Origin: Lichina pygmaea
Taxonomy: Eukaryota > Ascomycota > Lichinomycetes > Lichinales > Lichinaceae
Direction: 5' to 3'
DNA: 64,000 bases
Assembly (NCBI GenBank): GCA_963422465.1
Contig: OY730170.1
Span: 2,456,379 to 2,520,378, forward strand
Below are positions 20,731-32,963 of this stretch, piece by piece. Within the stretch, counting starts at the first letter, position 1, and every line of letters starts with the position of its first letter. The notes beneath the pieces were generated by a model. The model did no database searches. It was not told the origin of the DNA and worked only from the letters and a program-made list of their open reading frames with translations. The translations under genes and the position numbers were made by a program.

Positions 20731-21719
20731 TGAAAGGATAGGCTGAACACCGCCTTTGAGCAATCTCGAGTCCGCTCTGGTCGGGTCCTCGTCCCTTCAC
20801 GGTCCGAGATGACTCACGGTCCGAGATGATGTCCGGTCCGGACAATTCTTACTGGGGTCCGCCTTTGACATGGTCATCGCGAGTTCTGGGGTTTCCTTTG
20901 CCTACTGCAACGGGGAAATGAAGACGCTCGAGACGTTGACCGACGTCCACCAACGGTCACAGACACTCGAGACTACGGCAAAACCAAAGACGTACGCAAG
21001 TAGTGCAGAGCCCCTTTGCGCTCCCTTCCTACGCATCTTCTGTCAATCCGACATGTTGGGCGATATCTGACGATGAGGCGATCGCGTAGACGCGGGGTTC
21101 TACGTTGATGCAAATACTTTCCACCCGGGAGTGATGGTATTCGCGTGTGGGGATGATCAGGAAATCTATAGTCTTTGCATCTTTCTCCGCAGATGCGTTC
21201 CAGCTCCACGTGAAACTTACCGTCAGACGCTCATTTTTGACCCCATCAACTACGTGTTGACGTCTGCAGAACAGCTCGGCCTTTAGTTTTCCACTCGCGC
21301 TCGGCGAGACAGGCGCCAGGGTCGAGAACGCCGTGGAGAATTTCGGCTTGACAGCAGACGAACTGAACATTGATCTTTCAAGTCGACCATGACCGCGTTT
21401 TTTTTTTCTTCTTCTTTTTCTGTGTGGGTGGCGGACAGATCAGGGGTACCTCTGCAGAGCTCAGTTCGACTTCCTTTCTTCCACAGCCCCAGCCTACGCT
21501 GCAAGATAGCCCGGGAAAGAATTATATATTGGGAGAGAGAAGATCGTATTTGACGCATTGTTCAACCTGTGCAGCACCAATGAGATGGGATTTCACGTCA
21601 GCAAAGAGTTGCCATTTTGTCAACGAAACCGAACCGGCGTTACGCCTAGGAGGCGAGAAGACCAGACGAGGTGCCAAGGGCCTTGACTCCCAGCCGAAAA
21701 CAGACGCCGTGAAGGGTTA
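20731..21719. other. Unassigned stretch downstream of the P450 remnant
   Basis: No recognised gene. Open frames of 60-110 codons exist on both strands (for example minus 21029-21370) without family features. A pyrimidine tract lies at 21399-21420. This is also the 3' flank of the ABC1 kinase gene. Confidence 0.35.
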
Positions 21720-24123
21720 TCAAACAAGAACGAGTGATGAAATGAGGGGAAGACGTACGGCGTCGATAGAGGCCTGCAAGAATGACCGCGCCTCGAGTGA
21801 AACCCAAACTTTCAGCATGGACAGATCGCCCTGTCTCACGTTCTGTAGGATGGAGGTCGTGCTCTGGGCACCAAGCTCGCGGAGGATGGGAAGAGCGCTG
21901 GGGACGAATCATCGAGTCAGCTGGACAAATCGGTCTAAGAGTAAGCGGTATGGGAGGGACGATCACCTCTTGAACAGATCCAGGTTCGGGTCCAGACTTC
22001 GCCCGATGCCTTCTAGCAGGAGGATACTGATGACGATATTGACAAAGTCGCCCTCCATCCGCACATGATGCGCTCGAACCATGCCGAGCACCTGATGGAG
22101 AATGTCGCCAATCTTGATGTTGCCGAGTGCGAAGGTCCGCGACTTGATCCCGAGCACGAGATGCTGCATCTTGAGCGCGAAGATTTCTTTGTCGATGACC
22201 GCGTCAGGCTGACGGCACCGCTCCACCATTAGGTAGCCAGCCCGATAGCCGTCGAACTCGGCGATGGCCTTAAACAGGTCTAGAAAGTTCCGCCGATTTG
22301 TATGATTCAGCTCTGTGACCAGACCGGTGTCGATGAAGATTAGCTGAGGTCGGTACCCTTCGTGATCGAGCTTCGCGAGCTCGGCAACCCACTGTCGCGG
22401 CCGATGGCGGTGGGGACGAAGTCGCGACAGCACTTCCTCCGTAGCGTCTCTATCGAACGACGAAGCTTGGGCGACATCGGAATCAGACAGAGCCACCCGT
22501 CCGGACGAAGGTCGCGCCGTGAGCTGAACCTTGTTCGGCTGGTAGAAGCGCACCATGATGTTGCCAGGATGCAGGTCGGCGTGGACGAAGTTGTCGATCA
22601 AGAGCATATGCTTTTCGTGTTGCAGCGTCAGCAACCGCATCCTCTCTCCCTCTCCATCAAGTAGATGTCAAGTGCTATCTTCCCCCCTTGTAGGCCTTAC
22701 CAAAAATGCATCAAGCCCCTCGTCGGCAATCTCTTGCTGATAGACACCGCCCCCGTTCTCGAGGAACGCTTCCAGCGGGATACCATGCGCGAATTCCTCC
22801 ACGAGTACCTCTCGCGTCGTGTAATCCACGTACGGGAACGGAAACCAGGCCGTTGTCCGATCCTTGAAGTTTTTCCGAAAGATGGTCAAGTTTGTGGCTT
22901 CTATGCGCAGATCCAGCTGCAATCGCATCATCTCACCGAACTGGTCGACCTCATCTGGTAAGGACAGCCACTCCATCGTCGGAATGGCATTGATGACCGC
23001 AGCGAAAAACCTGATGATCCGCAAATCGCGCCGGACGATGCGTTCCACGTGGGGATGTAGAACCTTGATGGCCACGTAGGAAGATGGCACCCGTTGCGGA
23101 GAGCTCTTCACCAGAGCGTCGACGTTCCGCCTCAGATTGCGACGTAGCCTGCTCGTCCGGTGCCGTAGCCCGTTGCCTTTCGTGTCCGATGATACATCGC
23201 TGTCCGCTGGCAGGGCCAGATCTGGCTTCAACTTGGCCTTGTATACCTGCGCGATGGCACCAACTCCCAGCGGCGTCTCGTCAAACTCCTCGAAGATGTC
23301 CTGGAACGATCTAACGCCGCCGCTGCCGCCAAAGGCCTTTTCTATGGTCCTCTTCGTCGCGCGTAACGAATGCGCCGGCGCGTGCGAGTGAAGCTCCGAC
23401 ATGATCGTGCAGAGCTCGGTGGGGAAGATGTCCGACCTAGAGGCTGCCCATTGTCCAAGCTGCTCTCTCTCGGATTTGGATTTGTCGTCTTTAGCCGTCT
23501 TTCGGGCGTCCCCGGATTTGAGCAAGCGAAGAGAATGATGGTACCTTGATGAAAGCCGGCCCAGCATGCTCCATGGCAGAAACTAGGGACTGATACCACC
23601 ACAGAGCCCCGGTGCGCTCATTGTCCCGCAGGGGGACCCTCCCACCAAACCACATGACTGGCACCGTGAGAATCACCGGAACGAAGATGAAGACCAGTTT
23701 CAGGAATCGCAAGCCCGTGGCGATCGGTTCGACGACGTGACTCTCGACGAGCAGATACACCCTGCGATTCACCCTCCTGATGCCTCGTAGATCATCCGGA
23801 ACCGTGTCTTCTTCGGCGAGCTCCTCGCGCGACACCTCGAGCATTCGTTCCTCTACCGTTTCGTCCTTTCTGTGGCCGGCGTCGTCTTCGGCAATCTGTA
23901 TGAAGGCGGCGGGGCTCAATGCTGCAGCCGCGAGTAGAGGGTGTGTCTTGGTCGAGCGGCCGCGGTCGGCACCCTCGTCGAATCGGTATGGACATCGAGC
24001 GCGAAGACATCCGAACCATCGGAGCGTAGAATGACGCTGGCGGCATTTCTGATATTGCCTGTGACGGACGGACGAAGAGAGACGAGAACAGAAGAGCCGA
24101 TTCCAGCCAAGCAATGTGCGCAT
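21720..24123 (-). CDS. ABC1/UbiB-family atypical kinase, mitochondrial (ADCK2-like)
   Basis: Member of the ABC1/COQ8/ADCK family of atypical kinases, usually mitochondrial and linked to coenzyme Q or lipid homeostasis. Exons: 24123-23545, 23459-22701, 22610-21967, 21897-21720; 2160 bp, 719 residues. The N-terminus is Arg/Ser-rich (LFCSRLSSSVRHRQYQKC), as in a mitochondrial targeting peptide, and is followed by a hydrophobic segment (LVFIFVPVILTVPVMWF). Family hallmarks are FIKLGQWAASR (the KxGQ motif, split by an intron), PLGVGAIAQVYKA (Ala-type nucleotide loop), VAIKVLHP (Lys), NFVHADLHPGNIMV (catalytic loop) and FIDTGLV (metal-binding Asp). The loop insert between HPGN and DTG suggests the ADCK2/YPL109C branch. 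The gene is divergent from TOR across a 550-bp gap. Confidence 0.9.
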
Positions 24124-24673
24124 TGTCGACCCAAGGCAACGTCTGTCTTCCCAGCCATTTGGGGGCTCCGATTCTCATGATTTTGTCCAATGATGTCAGC
24201 CGTACATACAAGTACGGAAGTACTGTACGTACGTACTACTCGTACTTACTATGTACTCCCGTACAGTACCTACGTACCCGTGGGCGACTCTTACAATGTT
24301 AGCGCGTGACTTTCTTTAAGCCGCGTTTTAAGCTGCAGTACGTACGTAAGCAAAAGTCTTTCACAACATGTGTGCAATAGCCTCTTGAGCTAATATTGGA
24401 TAGTCTCAAGACGTTTGCTCAATCTAGCTAATCATGCAGCTCAACCAAAGTCCCGCGCTAACATTATAAGAGTCACCTACGAGTACGTATAGAGTGCTAC
24501 GGAGTACTTCGTACAAGCCTGGCCTTGGTGACTGCTTAGTCATACGACGATTCACGCTGTACGGCTAAGGACAGCTCGAGCAAGATTACTAAGCCGACGT
24601 GCCCCTACCAGGTGACCTCAACTTTGATGACCGTCTTCAGAGCACAGCAGCCTCCTCGAGGAAAGGTGGCGCC
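24124..24673. promoter_or_regulatory. Divergent promoter region between ABC1 kinase and TOR
   Basis: Contains dense GTAC/TACGTA clusters at 24201-24279, 24338-24350 and 24481-24517, and an inverted-repeat element at 24280-24480. Both genes must take their proximal promoters from this gap. Confidence 0.55.
24280..24480. mobile_element. 201-bp MITE-like inverted-repeat element
   Basis: 27-bp terminal inverted repeats, left 24280-24306 (GTGGGCGACTCTTACAATG...) and right 24454-24480, match at 24 of 27 positions. All three differences are transitions. The interior codes for nothing I can see and holds another GTACGTAC. No clear target duplication is visible, so MITE status is inferred from the structure only. 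Confidence 0.6.
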
Positions 24674-27600
24674 ATGGCGCAACAGATTCCGGATGCCTTG
24701 AGTCGCATCTTTCAGGATCTGAGATCCAAGTAAGCTTGGTGCCACTTCATGCTTGCGGCCTCGGGACTAATCGTTGTAGAAACGACGAGATCCGACAAAA
24801 GGCCGCCTACGAGTTGCGCAACCATGTCGTCGTCGTCTCCAGGGGTAAGGCACTTCGATTTCGCCTCATTCTCGCTCGCGACGCAGGCTGACGGGAGGTG
24901 CAGAATTGCCGCCGGACAAGTTCAACGACTACTACAATGTCATCAACGGCCGTATCTCTCAGCTCATCGTCCACGGGAACGACTCGTTTGAACGCCTGGG
25001 GGGGATCATGGCGCTTGACCGTCTGATAGACTTCGACGGCGATGATGCGGCGCAGAAGACGACGCGTTTCGCCAGCTACCTTCACAACGTCCTGCTTGGG
25101 AACGACAACGCAGCCATGATATTGGCCGCGCATGCGCTAGGCCGCTTGGCTGTTCCAGGTGGCTCTCTGACCGCCGAGCTGGTCGATAGCGAGGTCAAGT
25201 CGGCGCTCGAGTGGTTGCAGTCGGACCGCCAAGAGAACCGACGCTTCGCCGCCGTGCTGGTCATCCGCGAGCTCGCGCGCAACTCGCCGACGCTGCTCTA
25301 CTCCTTCGTTCCGGCCATCCTGGACGTCATCTGGGTCGCTCTGAGGGACCAGAAGGTCCTCATCCGCGAGTCGGCCGCCGAAGCCATGAGTGCCTGCTTC
25401 GAGATCGCGGCCGCGAGAGACGCAGGACTCCGTCAGGAATGGTTCTCGAGGATCTACGAGGAAGCTCTGCACGGGTTCAAGGCGAACGCTGTCGAGGCCA
25501 TCCACGGCTCGTTGCTGACCGTCAAGGAGCTGCTCCTCAGAGGTGGCATGTTCATGACCGAGAGATACCGTGAGGTGTGCAACATCGTGTACCACTACAA
25601 GGACCACCGGGACTTGTTGATCCGGCGCCAGGTCGTGGCTCTCGTCCCCATCCTTGCCTCGTACGCGCCGATGGATTTTGTCAAGCAGCACCTCGCCAAG
25701 TTCATGGGACATCTCGAAGGCCTACTACGGAACGAGAGAGACAGGAACTCGGCCTTCATCGCGGTCGGGAACATTGCCAGCGCCATCGGCAGCTCCATCA
25801 GCCCCTACCTTCACGTCATTCTGAGCTGCGTGAGGATGGGGTTGGAATTCAAGGCGTGAGCGCCTCGCCTTTCTCGTCTTTCTAGGGTCGATATCGTTGC
25901 GACGGGCGCTGACGGACTCAGCAGGCGCAACAAGTCGGCCAACGAGCGTCCGGTGTTTGAATGCATCAGCATGTTGTCGATTGCCGTCGGCCAGACCATG
26001 GGCAAATACATGGAGGAGTACCTGGACCCCATGTTCGCCTGTGGTCTTAACGAGTCGTTGACGCAGGCTCTGGTCGACATGGCTCACTACATCCCGCCGA
26101 TCAAACCGACGATTCAGGAGAAGCTGCTGGATCTACTGAGCCATGTCCTCTGCGGCCGGCCGTTCAAACCTTTGGGGCACCCGTCGCACGGTTTGTCGGC
26201 ACTGGCGATTCATGCCAGAGACTTTAAGGATTCACAGGCACAGGAGCACAGGGAGGCCGAGATAGCGCTTGCCTTGCACACGCTAGGCAGCTTTGATTTC
26301 TCTGGTGAGGTTGGCCCTCGACCCTTACCGGACCAAGTCTGGCAATGCTGATCTGGCCTGCTCCTCCTGCCAGGGCACGTTCTCAACGAGTTCGTCCACG
26401 ACGTCGCGATCCACTACGTCGACGACGACAAGGCCGAGATCCGAAAGGCGGCTGCCTTGACCTGCTGCCAGCTGTTTGTCCGAGACCCCATCGTTCACCA
26501 AACTAGTACACACGCGATACAGGTGGTCAGCGACGTCATCGAGAGGCTGTTGACCGTCGCCGTCGCCGATTCTGGTGATTTCTCCCCCACCCCCCTCTCT
26601 GATCTTCGACAATGCTCGTTCGTTTCTTTTCGTTCCCTTTCTCTTGCTCCCTCGTGGCTGATTGTCCGCTCGAGAGTCCGAGATTCGGCGCACGGTGCTG
26701 CTGTCGCTTGACCCTAGGTTCGACCGCCATCTCGCCAAGGCCGAGAACGTCCGAACCTTGTTCCTGGCGCTCAACGATGAGGTCTTCGCCGTTCGAGAGG
26801 CCGCCATCTCCATAGTCGGCCGGCTCACGCTGGTGAACCCAGCTTACGTGATGCCCTCGCTCCGGAAGACGCTCATCCAGCTCCTGACCGAGCTCGAGTA
26901 CTCGAACATACCGAGGAGAAAAGAAGAGAGCGCGATGCTCCTCACGCTGCTGGTTGCCGCCGCCCAGAAGCTCATCAAGCCTTACGTCGATCCGATGATC
27001 AGGGTGCTCCTGCCGAGGGCGCGGGACTCTAACAGCGGCGTGACCTCGGCCATTCTCCGAGGCATCGGGGAGCTGGCCACCGTCGGATGCGCGGACATGC
27101 TTCCCTACGTTCATGACTTGATGCCGATCATCATCGACGCCCTGCAAGATCTAGGTTCTCAGACGAAGCGAGAAGCGGCGTTGCGGACGCTTGGGCAGCT
27201 TGCGAGCAACTCTGGATACGTCATCGATCCGTATCTCGAGTACCCGCAGCTGCTCAACATATTGGTGGGGATTGTCAAGACTGAGCAGACGGGCTCGCTT
27301 CGTCGAGAAACCATCAAGCTCATGGGCATCCTGGGCGCGCTGGACCCTCACAAGCACCAAGTAAGTCTCGGGGAAATCGCCCTCTCCTTTGGAGACCTTC
27401 CGCCCCTAAACTCGGCATCGCTTACCGGTGACGATGTCTTCCTCTCGGTAGCAAGTGCTGGAGAATTCCCCCGAGAGCCATCTCGCCGCCGAGGCGGAAC
27501 GGGTGACGGACGTTTCGCTGATCATGAGCGGCTTGACACCCTCCAACGAAGAATACTACCCGCAGGTCGTCGTGAACGCGTTGATGGGAGTCATAAGGGA

Positions 27601-28325
27601 TTCTTCTCTCTCCATCTATCACTCCGCCGTCATCGACGCCGTCATGAATATCTTCAAGACCCTAGGTCTCAAATGTGTTTCCTTTTTGCCCACGATCGTT
27701 CCTTCATTCCTTGCCGTCATCCGTAACTCACCGCCCGGGCGACTGGAGCCGTATTTCAATCAGTTAAGCATCCTCGTCACCATCGTCCGCCAGCACGTCA
27801 GGAGCTTCCTTCCAAAGATTATCGAGCTCATTCAGGAGTACTGGCCGACGTCGGTCCCACTGCAAGGCACGATCCTGCAACTCATCGAGGCCATATCCAA
27901 GTCGTTGGAAGGCGAGTTCAAGACCTACCTCGCCTCCCTTCTCCCGCTCATGCTGGGTATCCTCGAGACGGACACAATGTCTCCGCGATCGACGTCGGAG
28001 AAGGTCTTGCACACTTTCCTCGTCTTTGGTTCTAGCAGTGAGGAGTACATGCATCTGATCATACCCGCCATCATCCGTGTCTTTGAGAAGTCACAACAGC
28101 CTCTTCCCGTTCGCAGACAGGCCATCGAGACTATCGGGAAGGTATCACGACAGGTCAACGTATCCGATTTCGCTTCGAGGATCATCCATCCGCTGACACG
28201 GGTTCTGTCTACCGGCGAGCCTGTACTGAAACAGGCCGCCCTGGACACCATGTGTGCTTTGATCTTTCAGCTTGGCCGTGATTTTGTTCACTATGTCCCG
28301 ATGGTCAACAAGGTTCGTCCTAGGT

Positions 28326-28357
<32 letters not shown>

Positions 28358-31300
28358 TACATGTTTTCCTCCCACCCTCGCTAATCCCTCCATTTAGACC
28401 ATGGTCGCGAATAAGATCGCTCACACCAATTATGAAATCCTCGTATCAAAGCTTCAAAAGTGGGAGCCGCTTCCGCAAGACCTCAGTCCGGATGAGCGCT
28501 ACAACGAGCAAGTCGATGAGGCTCCTTTCTCCGATGTCGGTCAGAAGAAGCTCCCCGTCAACCAGCAACATTTGAAAATCGCTTGGGAGGCGTCCCAGAG
28601 GTCGACGCGCGACGACTGGCAGGAATGGATGAGGAGGTTCAGCATCGAGCTGCTCAAAGAATCCCCGTCTCCGGCCCTCCGTGCGTGTGCCGGCTTGGCG
28701 GGAGTATATCAACCTCTGGCCAGGGAGCTCTTCAACGCCGCCTTCATCTCATGCTACACCGAGCTCTATGAGCCGTTCCAGGATGAATGCGTCCGTGCCA
28801 TCGAGATGGCGATCACGTCGAACCACATCCCGCCCGAGATCCTGCAAATCCTTCTGAACCTCGCCGAGTTCATGGAGCACGACGACAAGGCCCTCTCCAT
28901 TGACATTCGAACGTTGGGCATGTACGCGGCCAGGTGCCACGCTTTCGCCAAGGCGCTACACTACAAGGAGCTCGAGTTCCTGCAAGACACGACCAGCCAC
29001 TCAGTGGAGGCCTTGATCAGTATCAACAACCAGCTACAGCAGTCCGACGCGGCGATCGGGATCCTGCGCAAGGCCCAAGCGTACGAGGACGTGACGCTGA
29101 AGGAGACCTGGTTCGAGAAACTGCAGCGCTGGGAGGAGGCCCTGCAGGCGTACCAGCGCCGGGAACACGAGGGGAGCGGATCGTTCGAGGTCACGATGGG
29201 GAAGATGCGTTGCTTGCACGCCCTCGGCGAATGGGATCTTCTGTCCACCCTGGCCCAGGAGAAGTGGGCCGACGCCACCGGAGACTACCGAAGGCTGATC
29301 GCGCCGCTAGGGGCGGCGGCCGCCTGGGGTCTCGGGCAATGGGACCTCATGGACGGCTACCTCAACGTCATGAAGCCTCATTCCCCTGACCGGTCCTTCT
29401 TCGGGGCCATCCTCGCGCTACACCGCAACCAGTACGACGAGGCGGCTCACCACATCGGCCGGGCACGAGACGGCCTGGATACGGAGCTCAGCGCGCTGCT
29501 GGGCGAATCGTACAATCGCGCCTACGGCACCGTCGTCCGCGTGCAGATGCTCGCCGAGCTCGAGGAGATCATCACCTACAAGAAGAACATCGACCGGCCA
29601 GAGAAACAGGTGACTATGAGGCAGACTTGGATGAAGAGGCTGAAGGGCTGCTCGAGCAACGTCGAGGATTGGCAGCGGTTACTCAAAGTCCGGGCCTTGG
29701 TGGTCTCGCCAAAGGAGAACATGGAGATGTGGATCAAGTTCGCCAACCTCTGTCGGAAATCCGCTCGGTTTGGTCTCGCCGAGAAGGCCTTGAGCGCTTT
29801 ACACGGTGCACATGGCGTTGGCGTGCCGGACGAGACGGAGGTTCGGCTGGTGCTGCTGCCGGCACCGCAGGTGCGGTACGCGCAACTGAAGTACATGTGG
29901 GCCACGATGCAGCATCGCGATGCGTTCGTGCAGCTGAGGGACTTTACGAGACAGCTGTCCGAGCAGCTGTCGACGGCGAGGAGCCATCTTGTTGCGAACA
30001 CCGAACACGGGATCGGTGGCACACACCAACTCAACGGGACGAACGGTGCCAGCGGGCCTACCGGCCAGACCGCTCCTCCAGCAAAAGACACCGGCGAGCT
30101 CAGCAATCTGCTTTCCAGGTGCTATCTCAAGCAAGGGGAGTGGCAGCTCGCCCTGCAGAAGGGCGATTGGAACAGGGAGCGGGTCAAGGATATCCTGCTT
30201 TCGTTTGCCGCGGCCACTCAGTACAATCGAGGCTCGTACAAAGCCTGGCATGCATGGGCCCTCGCGAACTTTGAGGTGGTCAACTACCTCAGATCCGAGG
30301 CGGAGAAGGAGACGACCTTGCAGATCCCTCAAGACGTCATCTTCGACTACGTGGTCCCGGCCATACGAGGGTTCTTCAAGTCCATCTCCCTCTCTTCGGG
30401 TAGCACGCTGCAGGATACCCTTCGACTTCTGACGCTGTGGTTCGCGCATGGTGGCCACCCCGACGTCAATGTAGTGGTGACCGAGGGCTTCGCCTCGGTC
30501 AACGTCGATACCTGGCTTGAGGTCATACCTCAGCTAATTGCGCGCATCAGCCAGCCCAACTCGAGGGTTCGACAATCCATCCACAATCTGCTCGCCGAGG
30601 TCGGCCGAGTGCATCCGCAGGCGCTCGTCTATCCTTTGACCGTTGCCATGAAGTCTCACGTGGGACGCCGTGCGAGAGCCGCAGGTCAGATTATGGATAG
30701 CTTGCGTCAACACAGCGCGAAGTTGGTCACACAAGCCGAGATGGTCAGTCTCGAGCTGATTCGTGTCGCGGTTTTGTGGCATGAACTGTGGCACGAGGCT
30801 CTGGACGAGTCATGGAGGCTGTACGAATTCCAAATGCTCCCTTGTCGTGCCGTTCAATTTGATGCAGGATGTCTGCTGAGCTGATGGTTTGGTTTAGGTA
30901 CTTTGGCGATCAGGATATTGAAGGAATGCTAGCGACACTTGCACCGCTGCATGAGCAGCTCGAGAAGGTACGTCACTTTTCGTTTTGTAGCTCTCGTTAT
31001 GTTCTTGTGGTTGGAGGTGGAGGAGGAAAGGCTGACGCTTGGTGAGGGACAAAGGGGCCTGAAACCCAGCGTGAAGCATCGTTCCAGCAGGCTTTTGGTA
31101 GAGAGCTGCAGGAAGCCCGCGACTGGTGTAACAGCTATCGGCGTACCGGAGACGCCGCCGATCTCAACCAGGCCTGGGATCTTTATTATCAGGTCTTTCG
31201 ACGGATCGCCAGGCAGCTTCCCCAGATGACGAGTCTAGATCTCCCATACGTCTCGCCTAACCTAGAGCACGCCGAGAACCTGGAGCTGGCCGTTCCCGGG

Positions 31301-32606
31301 ACCTACCACTCTGGCAAAACCGTTGTCCGGATCGGCAGCTTCGAGACGAACTTTACCGTCATCTCCTCCAAGCAGCGTCCACGGAAGATCAGCCTCAGAG
31401 GGAGCGACGGGCATACGTACACGTATCTCCTGAAGGGTCACGAGGATATCCGGCAGGATGAACGTGTCATGCAATTATTCGGCCTCGTGAACACGCTCTT
31501 GACGACCGATTCCGAGTGCCTCAAGCGCCACCTTAACATCCAACAGTACCCGGTCATTCCGCTGTCGGAGAGCTCGGGCTTGCTGGGCTGGGTGCCCAAC
31601 AGCGACACGTTCCATCAGCTGATCAGGGAATATAGAGAGAGCCGGAAGATTCTGTTGAACATCGAACACCGCATCATGCTACAGATGGCAGCGGACTACG
31701 AGCACCTCACGCTGATGCAGAAGGTTGAGGTTTTTGGGTACGCTCTAGACAACACGACTGGGCAGGATCTATACAGAGTACTGTGGCTCAAGAGCAAGAG
31801 CTCCGAGTCGTGGCTCGATCGCCGGACGAACTACACGCGGTCTCTCGGGGTCATGTCCATGGTCGGGTACATCCTCGGTCTAGGCGACCGTCATCCGTCG
31901 AACTTGATGCTCGACCGCGTGACCGGGAAAGTCATTCACATCGACTTTGGGGACTGCTTCGAAGTTGCCATGCACCGGGAAAAGTTTCCCGAGAGGGTGC
32001 CCTTCCGGCTGACCCGGATGCTGACGTATGCCATGGAGGTGAGCAACCCCACTCTCCCTCAAGACATGAACAATCGCCTCGGTCGACGTACTGAACGAAA
32101 AACAGGTGAGCAACGTCGAGGGGAGTTTCCGAATCACGTGTGAAGCGGTAATGCGCGTTCTGCGGGAGAACAAGGAGTCAGTGCGCGCGGTCCTCGAGGC
32201 TGTAAGTGATCGGTTACAGAAGCTCTGCAGAAACTGGTAGACTGACGAGACGTCGCAGTTTGTGCATGATCCACTCCTCAACTGGCGCCTTGGAAACCGG
32301 GAGTCTCCCCTGGAACCGTCGTTCCCGTCGGAGAGACGCCAAAGCCTCGTCGGAGACGGTCTCGAGGCACGGGAGTCCTTTCGTCCGCGTGCGCGGTCGA
32401 CCCTCGAGAATGAGCCCGAGCCGAAGGAGATCCAGAACGCGCGTGCGCTGCAGGTTTTATCTCGGGTCAAGGAGAAGCTTACCGGAACAGACTTTAAACC
32501 GGACAAAGAACTCACCGTGGCTGACCAGGTGGACAAATTATTGCTGCAAGCGACTAATTGGGAGAACCTTTGCCAGCATTACATTGGTTGGTGTAGTTTC
32601 TGGTAG
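24674..32606 (+). CDS. TOR: TOR phosphatidylinositol-3-kinase-related protein kinase
   Basis: Ser/Thr kinase at the centre of nutrient-responsive growth control (TORC1, and in single-TOR fungi also TORC2). Exons: 24674-24729, 24780-24844, 24904-25855, 25925-26304, 26374-26574, 26675-27360, 27452-28312, 28398-30820, 30898-30967, 31055-32038, 32106-32201, 32259-32606; 7122 bp, 2373 residues, normal length. HEAT repeats come first ([17 protein letters not shown] at the start), then FAT, FRB ([17 protein letters not shown] to [16 protein letters not shown]), the kinase ([29 protein letters not shown] catalytic loop, [11 protein letters not shown]) and a FATC end (YIGWCSFW). In FRB the residue matching human Ser2035 / yeast Tor1 Ser1972 is Trp (codon 30813-30815, about residue 1873), while the neighbouring contacts Leu, Tyr-Phe, Trp-Asp, Tyr and Phe are kept. 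A (TA)n run sits in intron 7. Splice sites follow family conservation. Confidence 0.95.
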
Positions 32607-32930
32607 AGGCGGAACTGAACAGTGTCATCGGTAATCAGTCATCAAAGGATTCGGCGCTCGAGATGTTCTGAGATTGGTTTTTTTCTCGTTTTTTCTGACA
32701 AGCCTCGGTCTCTTTCTGAAATTAGCATTGGAGGGGGCGTGTTCTGGAGCGGGGCCCTTTTGGGCGTGAGTCTCTCTTCTCCCTCTTCCCTCCCTCTAGC
32801 CCTCTTATCTCCCTCCCTCGCATAGCCTGCAGGCATCTCGTGCAACAGCAATAACTTGTTGGACAACCACCCTTCTACCATCCCCAACCAATCTATCCTT
32901 GTTTGATTCAGGATGACCTAGAAATTCAAG

Positions 32931-32963
<33 letters not shown>

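Noticed and set aside
29627-30458. Frames of about 215 codons on both strands inside TOR
   Set aside because: Alternative frames of a conserved TOR exon, lacking any recognisable domain.
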